From the NCBI RefSeq assembly GCF_015234215.1, contig NZ_JADEKP010000002.1, forward strand, positions 1 to 64,000: 64,000 nucleotides of DNA, given 5' to 3'. The notes beneath the pieces were generated by a model. That model was not told where the DNA came from and made no database searches. It was given only the letters and a program-made list of their open reading frames with translations. Positions 57,722 through 64,000 of this stretch are shown in pieces. Within the stretch, counting starts at the first letter, position 1; each line of letters begins with the position of its first letter. The translations under genes were made by a program, and so were the position numbers. Origin of the DNA: Clostridium chrysemydis. Its GTDB lineage: Bacteria > Bacillota > Clostridia > Clostridiales > Clostridiaceae.

Positions 57722-58591
57722 ATGAAAGGTATAATTTTAGCAGGAGGATCAGGAACTAGACTTTATCCTGTGACGAAAGCGATGTCAAAACAAATGGTTC
57801 CTATATATGATAAACCGATGATATATTATCCAATGTCTGTTTTAATGCTTGCGGGAATCAGAGATATTTTAATAATATCAACGCCTAGAGATATAGTTAA
57901 CTTTAAAGAGTTATTTAAGGATGGATCAGAATTTGGTCTTAATATAGAATATAAAGTTCAAGAAAGTCCAAACGGACTTGCAGAAGCATTTATAATCGGA
58001 GAAGACTTTATAGGTGATGATAGCGTAGCTATGGTTTTAGGAGATAATATCTTCTACGGTCAAAGTTTCTCAAGCCATTTAGAAAAGGCAGCTAGTCTTA
58101 AAAAAGGAGCGGAAGTTTTCGGATACTATGTTCAAAATCCAAAAGCTTTTGGAGTAGTTGAGTTTAATGAAAACGGCAAGGTAATATCTTTAGAAGAAAA
58201 GCCAGAAAAACCAAAATCAAAGTATGCAGTGCCAGGACTTTATTTCTATGACAATAAAGTAGTAAATTACGCTAAAAATTTAAAACCTTCAGATAGAGGG
58301 GAGCTTGAAATAACAGATTTAAATAGAATTTATATGGAAAGTGGAGAATTAAGTGTAAATCTTTTAGGAAGAGGGATGGCTTGGCTTGATACTGGAACAC
58401 ACGCTTCAATGCTTCAAGCTTCAAATTTTGTAGAAGCAGTTCAAAACACTCAAGGTACATATATAGCTTGCCTTGAAGAAATTGCATACAGAAAAGGCTG
58501 GATTTCTAAAGAAAAAGTTTTAGAACTTGCAAAACCTTTAATGAAAACAGGGTACGGTAAATACCTAGTTGATATTATAGAAGAGGAATAG
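57722..58591 (+). CDS. rmlA: Glucose-1-phosphate thymidylyltransferase
   Basis: First step of dTDP-L-rhamnose synthesis, making dTDP-glucose. The nucleotide loop [18 protein letters not shown] begins at residue 8; LGDNIFYG (metal Asp), EEKPEKPKS and WLDTGTH are all characteristic. The length of 289 is standard. Codons are less AT-biased than in the glycosyltransferases just upstream, suggesting a different history for the rml genes. AGGAGGAATAAT precedes the ATG. Confidence 0.96.
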   Translation: MKGIILAGGSGTRLYPVTKAMSKQMVPIYDKPMIYYPMSVLMLAGIRDILIISTPRDIVNFKELFKDGSEFGLNIEYKVQESPNGLAEAFIIGEDFIGDDSVAMVLGDNIFYGQSFSSHLEKAASLKKGAEVFGYYVQNPKAFGVVEFNENGKVISLEEKPEKPKSKYAVPGLYFYDNKVVNYAKNLKPSDRGELEITDLNRIYMESGELSVNLLGRGMAWLDTGTHASMLQASNFVEAVQNTQGTYIACLEEIAYRKGWISKEKVLELAKPLMKTGYGKYLVDIIEEE

Positions 58592-58602
58592 AGGAGAAAA
58601 AC

Positions 58603-59937
58603 ATGAATATATTGCACTATACATTAGGGCTACCACCATATAGAACAGGTGGTCTTACTAAATATAGTATTGATTTAATGAAAGAACAAACAAAATTAAA
58701 TAAAGTATTCATGTGTTTTCCAGGAAAGAATACTTTAACTAAAAAATTCAAAATTAAAAAATATAAAGTATTTAATGGAATAGAAAGTTTTGAACTAATA
58801 AATACTTTACCAGTACCTTTGTTAGGAGGAGTTTCTGAAATAGGAGCTTTTATTAAGGATATTCCAGAATCAAACGAAGAAATTGAGCAATTTTTACGTG
58901 ATATTAAACCAGATATTATTCATATACATACTCTAATGGGACTCCCTAAAGAGTTTATTATGACTTCAAAAAAACTTAACATAAAAACTGTATTTACAAC
59001 TCACGATTATTATGGACTTTGTCCAAAAGTTAATTTTATTAATTGCGATGGGAATTTAGAAAAATGTGAGAGTTGTAATAAAGATGCTTATAGCTTGAAG
59101 ATGATTAATATTATGCAGTCCTCACTATATAGAAATCTTAAAGAAACTAAAGTATTAAAAGTTTTAAGAAAAAATACTAAGAAAAAAGTAACTATTACAG
59201 AAAAAGAAATAATTAAAACTAAAGAGAGTTTTGAAAAGTATGCGGATTTTAGAAAATATTATACAGAAATTCTTGAAAATATTAGCAGTATACACTTTAA
59301 TAGTAGTGTTTCAAAAAAAGTGTTTGAAAAATACTGCAAAATTGAAAGCGGAGATATACTAAGTATAACTCACGGAAGCGTACAAGATAATAGAATGAAA
59401 AAAACATTTGACTCTGAAAAACTTAAGATTGTTTTTCTTGGGCCTTTAGAGAGTTATAAAGGATTTGGATTACTTTTAGATGTTTTAAAGGAAGTAGATT
59501 TTAATCTTTGGGAGCTGCAAGTATATGGAAATAGTTACGAAGTAGATTGCGAAGAAGGAATGAATGTAACCTTTAATGGAAGATATGATTATTCAGAAGT
59601 TCCTAATATTATGAAAAAAAATGATGTTTTAATTGCACCTAGTGTTTGGAATGAAACCTTTGGTTTTATAATTTTAGAGGCAATTAGTTATGGAATGCCG
59701 ATTATAACAAATCAAAATGTAGGTGCGTGTGACATAATAAAAGATAATGTTACAGGTTTAATTAGTGATGGGACTAAGGAAAATCTTAGAGATATAATAG
59801 GAAAAGTTATAAAAGACCGAGAAATGTTAGTAAATATAAATAAAAATATCATAGAGAGCGATTTTGATTTAGAAATTGAAAGTCACTATAAAGAGATGTT
59901 ATTATTTTATGAAAAAGTTTTGAAAGAGAGTGTTTAA
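58603..59937 (+). CDS. GT4 family glycosyltransferase
   Basis: A GT-B fold retaining transferase of 444 residues. The N-terminal half carries YRTGGLTKYSIDLMKEQ and IHIHTLMGLP. The C-terminal donor site is WNETFGFIILEAISYGMPIIT. A cysteine group (CPKVNFINCDGNLEKCESC near 140-160) could bind a metal, as seen in some GT4 members. It sits between rmlA and rmlC, splitting the rhamnose genes, and overlaps none of them (the next gene starts immediately after its stop). Confidence 0.85.
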   Translation: MNILHYTLGLPPYRTGGLTKYSIDLMKEQTKLNKVFMCFPGKNTLTKKFKIKKYKVFNGIESFELINTLPVPLLGGVSEIGAFIKDIPESNEEIEQFLRDIKPDIIHIHTLMGLPKEFIMTSKKLNIKTVFTTHDYYGLCPKVNFINCDGNLEKCESCNKDAYSLKMINIMQSSLYRNLKETKVLKVLRKNTKKKVTITEKEIIKTKESFEKYADFRKYYTEILENISSIHFNSSVSKKVFEKYCKIESGDILSITHGSVQDNRMKKTFDSEKLKIVFLGPLESYKGFGLLLDVLKEVDFNLWELQVYGNSYEVDCEEGMNVTFNGRYDYSEVPNIMKKNDVLIAPSVWNETFGFIILEAISYGMPIITNQNVGACDIIKDNVTGLISDGTKENLRDIIGKVIKDREMLVNINKNIIESDFDLEIESHYKEMLLFYEKVLKESV

Positions 59938-60501
59938 ATGGGAAAATTTAATTTCGTAAAAACTAAAATAAGAGATTTATATATAATAGAGCCTGCAGTT
60001 TTCGGAGACGAAAGAGGATATTTTATGGAAACTTACAACAAAGAAGATTTCTTTAATGCAGGATTAACTATGGAATTCGTTCAAGATAACGAATCAAAAT
60101 CAAAACGCGGAGTTTTAAGAGGATTACATTTTCAGACTCAAAAAACTCAAGGAAAATTAGTAAGAGTAACTAGTGGAGCGGTTTATGATGTTGCTGTAGA
60201 TTTAAGAAAAGGATCACCTACTTACGGAGAGTGGGAAGGGGTTCTTTTAACTTCTGAAAATAAGAAGCAATTTTACGTTCCAGAAGGTTTTGCACACGGG
60301 TTCTTAGTAGTTTCAGATGAAGCAACTTTTAATTACAAATGTACTAACTTCTACGCTCCAGAGTTTGATGGCGGAGTTTTATGGAACGACCCTAAAATCG
60401 GAGTAGAATGGCCTTTAGAAGGAATCGAAGAGATTATTCTTTCAGAAAAAGATAAAAATCAAAAAACTTTAGATGAACTTGATTTACCATTCATCTATTA
60501 A
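59938..60501 (+). CDS. rmlC: dTDP-4-dehydrorhamnose 3,5-epimerase
   Basis: Third step of dTDP-L-rhamnose synthesis. The cupin-fold protein of 187 residues has the catalytic-site blocks RGLHFQ (active His) and VPEGFAHGFLV, and the substrate-binding YFMETYN and NDPKIGVEWP. All family hallmarks are present. Its ATG abuts the previous stop codon, with an AAAGAGAG site inside the upstream gene. Confidence 0.95.
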   Translation: MGKFNFVKTKIRDLYIIEPAVFGDERGYFMETYNKEDFFNAGLTMEFVQDNESKSKRGVLRGLHFQTQKTQGKLVRVTSGAVYDVAVDLRKGSPTYGEWEGVLLTSENKKQFYVPEGFAHGFLVVSDEATFNYKCTNFYAPEFDGGVLWNDPKIGVEWPLEGIEEIILSEKDKNQKTLDELDLPFIY

Positions 60502-60518
60502 TAATGGAGGGTAAAGAA

Positions 60519-61397
60519 ATGAAGATATTAATAACAGGTTCTAACGGACAGTTAGGAAATGAATTAAGTAAAATAATAAGCACAGGGACATCAGAGATTG
60601 GAAAAATTTCAGATAATCTAAGAGAATCAGAAGTTATAGCGTTAGATGTAGAGAGGTTAGATATCACTAATCTAAAAATGGTTAGAAAAGTTTTAAATAG
60701 AGAAAAACCAGATGTAGTTATAAACTGCGCTGCTGCAACTAACGTTGACGGATGCGAAACTCAAAAGGATTTTGCTTTTAAGGTAAATACTTTAGGTGCT
60801 AGAAATTTAGCTATAGTTTCAGAAGAAATAGGAGCTAAATTAGTACAAGTCTCTACAGACTATGTTTTTAGCGGAGCAACTAGAGAAACTCCATTTACAG
60901 AGTTTGACTTAACTGAGCCTTATAGTGTATACGGAAAAACTAAGCTAGAAGGTGAGAAGTATGTAAGAGAACTTTGCTCAAAATACTTTATAGTTAGAAC
61001 AGCTTGGCTTTATGGATATGTTGGTAATAACTTTGTTTATACTATGAGAAGATTAGGGGAAGAAAGAGATAGATTAACTGTAGTTAACGATCAAACTGGA
61101 AACCCTACTAATGCTAATGATTTAGCTTACCATATTTTAAAACTTATAGAAACAGAAGAATACGGAGTTTACCATTGCACTGGTAAAGGGGAATGTACTT
61201 GGTATGATTTTGCTAAAAAGATAATGGAATTATCAAATATAAACTGTGAAGTAGTGCCTTGCACTTCAGAAGAGTTTAAAACTGCAGCTAAAAGACCAGA
61301 GTACTCATCTTTAGATAATATGATGCTAAGATGTAATGTTAGTGATGAGATGAGAAACTGGGAAGAAGCTATAGAGACATTTATAAAAAATATTTAA
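60519..61397 (+). CDS. rmlD: dTDP-4-dehydrorhamnose reductase
   Basis: Last step of dTDP-L-rhamnose synthesis, an NAD(P)H-dependent reductase. The 292-residue short-chain dehydrogenase has GSNGQLGNEL near the N-terminus, NCAAATNVDGCE, VSTDYVFSG and the catalytic Y-x-x-x-K in YSVYGKTKLEGE. The start is ATG 60519, set by TGGAGGGT at 60505-60512; the in-frame ATG 60504 lies in that ribosome site and adds five residues. Confidence 0.95.
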   Translation: MKILITGSNGQLGNELSKIISTGTSEIGKISDNLRESEVIALDVERLDITNLKMVRKVLNREKPDVVINCAAATNVDGCETQKDFAFKVNTLGARNLAIVSEEIGAKLVQVSTDYVFSGATRETPFTEFDLTEPYSVYGKTKLEGEKYVRELCSKYFIVRTAWLYGYVGNNFVYTMRRLGEERDRLTVVNDQTGNPTNANDLAYHILKLIETEEYGVYHCTGKGECTWYDFAKKIMELSNINCEVVPCTSEEFKTAAKRPEYSSLDNMMLRCNVSDEMRNWEEAIETFIKNI

Positions 61398-61412
61398 AGG
61401 TGGAATAGATTT

Positions 61413-62462
61413 ATGAAAACTTACTTAGTAACTGGCGGAGCAGGATTTATAGGATCAAACTTCGTTTTATATATGTTAAACAAATACGAGGATATTAAAA
61501 TAATAAACCTAGATAAATTAACTTATGCAGGAAATTTAGAAAACTTAAAATCAATTGAAAACGACGAAAGACATATCTTCGTTCAAGGGGATATTTGTGA
61601 TACAGAATTAGTAAGAGATTTATTTGAAAAACATAACATAGATTACGTAGCTCACTTTGCAGCAGAATCACACGTTGATAGAAGTATAAAAGAGCCAGAA
61701 ATATTTGCAAAAACAAATGTTATGGGAACAGTTAATTTATTAAACTGTGCAAAAGAAGCTTGGGAAACTGAAGAAGGATGGAAAGAAGGAGTTAAATTCT
61801 TACACGTTTCAACTGACGAAGTTTACGGTTCTTTAGGAGAAACAGGCTACTTTACAGAAACTACTCCATTAGACCCTCACAGCCCTTACTCAGCAAGTAA
61901 AACAGGTTCAGATTTAATGGTAAAAGCTTACCACGATACTTACAAAATGCCGATGAACATAACTAGATGTTCAAACAACTACGGACCATTCCAATTCCCA
62001 GAGAAGTTAATACCACTTCTAATAAATAACTGCTTAAAGCATGAAGACTTACCAGTTTACGGTGATGGAATGAATATAAGAGATTGGTTATTCGTTGAAG
62101 ATCACGCTAAAGCTATTGATATGGTTATAAACGACGGAAGAAACGGAGAAGTTTATAACGTTGGAGGGCACAACGAAAGAACAAACATCCAAATAGTTAA
62201 AACTGTTATAGGATATATTAATGAAAACGTAGATAAAGAAGTAACAGAAAACTTAATTAAATACGTAGAAGATAGAAAAGGTCACGATAGAAGATACGGA
62301 ATAGACCCAACTAAAATAAAAGAAGAATTAGGATGGTATCCTGAAACTACTTTTGAAGTAGGAATAAAGAAAACAATAAAATGGTACTTAGATAATATGG
62401 AGTGGATGAAAAATGTTACTTCAGGTGAATATCAAAAGTACTATAATAAGATGTATAAGTAG
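61413..62462 (+). CDS. rmlB: dTDP-glucose 4,6-dehydratase
   Basis: Second step of dTDP-L-rhamnose synthesis. The 349-residue extended SDR has GGAGFIGSNF at 8-17, HFAAESHVDRSI, STDEVYGSLG and the catalytic YSASKTGSD, followed by NNYGPFQFPEKLIP. All four rhamnose genes (A, C, D, B) are therefore present and apparently intact. AAGGTGGAA precedes the ATG. Confidence 0.96.
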   Translation: MKTYLVTGGAGFIGSNFVLYMLNKYEDIKIINLDKLTYAGNLENLKSIENDERHIFVQGDICDTELVRDLFEKHNIDYVAHFAAESHVDRSIKEPEIFAKTNVMGTVNLLNCAKEAWETEEGWKEGVKFLHVSTDEVYGSLGETGYFTETTPLDPHSPYSASKTGSDLMVKAYHDTYKMPMNITRCSNNYGPFQFPEKLIPLLINNCLKHEDLPVYGDGMNIRDWLFVEDHAKAIDMVINDGRNGEVYNVGGHNERTNIQIVKTVIGYINENVDKEVTENLIKYVEDRKGHDRRYGIDPTKIKEELGWYPETTFEVGIKKTIKWYLDNMEWMKNVTSGEYQKYYNKMYK

Positions 62463-62469
62463 GTTAAAT

Positions 62470-63417
62470 ATGAGTGAAGAAAATATTTTAGTAAGTATAA
62501 GTTGTATAACTTATAATCATGAAAAATATATTAAACAAACAATTGATAGTTTTTTAAATCAAAAAACTAATTTCAAATATGAAATTTTAATACATGATGA
62601 TGCATCAACTGATGGAACACAAAAAATACTTAAGGAATATCAAGAAAAATTTCCTGAAATAATTAAAACAATTTTAAGAGAAGAAAATCAATATTCAAAA
62701 GGTGTAAAAAGAATTTCATATTTAAATAATGATTTAAGAGCTAATGGTAAGTATATCGCAATGTGCGAGGGAGATGACTATTGGAACGATGAAAATAAGT
62801 TACAAGAGCAAGTTGATATTCTAGAAAAAGATAATAATATCAGTTTTTGTTTTACAGAAGCTAACTTGTTAGATACTATGAGCAATGAAATCAAAGATGT
62901 TCAGAGGGCTTATAGGGAAAGCTGTTATATAAAAATGTCAGATTTGATTAGACAAGGTGGTGCATTTTGTCCTACAGCATCAATTATATATAGAAGGAGT
63001 ATGGTAGAAGAAATGCCGGAATTTTTCTTTAATTCACATGTTGGGGATTATCCACTGCAACTAATTCTAGGATTTAAAGGTGAAGGATATTATATTGATA
63101 AGCCTATGGTTACATATAGGGTAAATACACCGGGTTCATGGAGTAGTAAGCAAAACAATAAGAATAAAATAAAAACTATGGAAAATGATATTGAATTATT
63201 AGAAGAATTTAACAACTATACAGGGACAAAATTTAATGAAGATATCCAATATAAAATAAATGAGTGTGAATTTTGGATTGAATATATAGAAGCGGACATA
63301 AAAAAACTGAAATCAAAAAAGTATACTGAGTTTTATAGTAGAATTGGAATGCTAGGAAAAATTAAATTGTATGTAAGACATTATTTGCCGAATGTCTCTA
63401 TAAAATTATTTAGATAG
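62470..63417 (+). CDS. GT2 family glycosyltransferase
   Basis: A GT-A enzyme of 315 residues with IHDDASTDGT (about 41-50), CEGDDYWND (metal site, about 99-107) and GGAFCPTASIIYRRS. The HDDAS/EGDDYW pattern is typical of GT2 enzymes acting on capsular or O-antigen repeats. The start is ATG 62470, preceded by AGTAGGTT; a longer frame from 62413 overlaps the end of rmlB and lacks a ribosome site. Sugar unknown. Confidence 0.86.
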   Translation: MSEENILVSISCITYNHEKYIKQTIDSFLNQKTNFKYEILIHDDASTDGTQKILKEYQEKFPEIIKTILREENQYSKGVKRISYLNNDLRANGKYIAMCEGDDYWNDENKLQEQVDILEKDNNISFCFTEANLLDTMSNEIKDVQRAYRESCYIKMSDLIRQGGAFCPTASIIYRRSMVEEMPEFFFNSHVGDYPLQLILGFKGEGYYIDKPMVTYRVNTPGSWSSKQNNKNKIKTMENDIELLEEFNNYTGTKFNEDIQYKINECEFWIEYIEADIKKLKSKKYTEFYSRIGMLGKIKLYVRHYLPNVSIKLFR

Positions 63418-63430
63418 AGAGGCTTAATAT

Positions 63431-64000
63431 ATGAATAATATTGAAATTAAGCAAAAAGTAGTTAAGTCATTAATTTGGAAATTAATGGAAAGAGGTGGGA
63501 GTCAAGGGATACAGTTTATTGTACAAATATTTTTGGCTAGATTGTTGTCGCCTGATGATTATGGAATTATAGCTATAATAGCAATTTTTATTACTATTGC
63601 TAATGTATTTGTTCAGAATGGGTTTAACACCGCATTAATTCAAGATAAAGAAACTACTGAAGAGGATTTTTCATCAGTTTTTTATATTAGTATAATAGTA
63701 GCTACTATATTATACGCAGTATTATTTTTTACTGCACCAATAATCTCGAAATTTTATGGGATAGAGTTATTAACACCTGTAATAAGGGTATTAGCAATTA
63801 CTCTATTTTTTGGAGCATATAACTCTATACAAAATGCAATAATAGCAAGAAATATGCAATTTAAATTATTATTTTTCAGTAGCTTAGGTTCAATTTTGAT
63901 TTCAGGAGCTATTGGGATAGCCATGGCTTATGCTGGATTTGGTGTTTGGGCGTTGGTTGCACAACAATTAAGTAGTCAAATAATGATAAGTGTAATATTA
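63431..64000 (+). CDS. Polysaccharide flippase (Wzx/TuaB-like), 3' end beyond the window
   Basis: The frame opens at ATG 63431 and runs without a stop to the window edge (190 codons visible). The N-terminus reads KSLIWKLMERGGSQGIQFIVQ, split here, with LARLLSPDDYGIIAI, which is characteristic of MATE-type lipopolysaccharide/teichuronate exporters. Several hydrophobic segments are visible (about 37-60, 85-103, 115-130, 150-180). It would move lipid-linked repeat units across the membrane for the Wzy-type polymerase upstream. AGAGGC lies 7-12 bases upstream. Confidence 0.88.
   Translation, partial: MNNIEIKQKVVKSLIWKLMERGGSQGIQFIVQIFLARLLSPDDYGIIAIIAIFITIANVFVQNGFNTALIQDKETTEEDFSSVFYISIIVATILYAVLFFTAPIISKFYGIELLTPVIRVLAITLFFGAYNSIQNAIIARNMQFKLLFFSSLGSILISGAIGIAMAYAGFGVWALVAQQLSSQIMISVIL

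Overview
The window is low-GC (A+T-rich) DNA with AGA/AAA/TTA-biased codons, strong AGGAGG-type ribosome sites, T-tailed hairpin terminators and Gram-positive envelope genes. This fits a Clostridium sensu stricto-like Firmicute; the species cannot be fixed from sequence alone. No rRNA, tRNA, CRISPR array or prophage was seen.

Layout. 1-127: right end of an IS1595-like element that continues off the left edge. 341-5455: DUF3006 protein, signal peptidase I, FtsH with a long charged tail, HelD-type RNA polymerase recycling helicase. 5531-14300: a small protein, a PRK06851-type ATPase, an amino-acid ABC importer with ARG-box-like promoter sites, a zinc-ribbon membrane protein, a CDF metal exporter, an amidase_2/SH3 protein and an M18 aminopeptidase. 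14457-15574: a complete IS1595-like element with 30-bp inverted termini. 15708-18705: CyuA-type cysteine desulfidase, a PIG-V-like mannosyltransferase and a partner protein. 19039-27456: one 2805-residue cyclic beta-1,2-glucan synthase-like protein. 27636-30076: a FUSC-family protein and a small membrane protein. 30509-35933: a glycerol-3-phosphate regulon (glpP, glpK, two flavoenzymes, DUF1667 protein). 35934-37108: about 1.2 kb without genes, packed with repeats. 37109-39122: a LysR regulator divergent from a choloylglycine hydrolase/penicillin V acylase-family enzyme. 39152-43601: zinc-ribbon membrane proteins (YARHG, TcaA-like, multi-TM) with a lipoprotein amidase, then a 66-residue protein. 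43764-45607: a P-loop protein and UDP-GlcNAc 2-epimerase. 45696-48236: a lic1-type phosphocholine activation operon (licA, licB, licC). 48406-51552: a bifunctional autolysin with six Ig-like repeats. 51690-53288: prfC. 53486-64000: a Wzx/Wzy-type surface polysaccharide operon with a complete dTDP-L-rhamnose pathway, running off the right edge inside the flippase gene.

Themes. Much of the window builds or remodels the cell envelope: rhamnose polysaccharide, phosphocholine activation, glucan synthesis, four peptidoglycan amidase/glucosaminidase domains in three proteins, and TcaA/YARHG proteins. The most unexpected signal is a 30-nt motif that forms both ends of the IS1595-like element. It also occurs five more times, all in one orientation and about 155 bp apart, in the gene-free stretch at 36.36-37.01 kb where there is no transposase. 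Also notable are an inverted repeat bracketing glpK, a putative GlpP-controlled leader terminator, and a choline kinase whose conserved N-terminus has no standard start codon.
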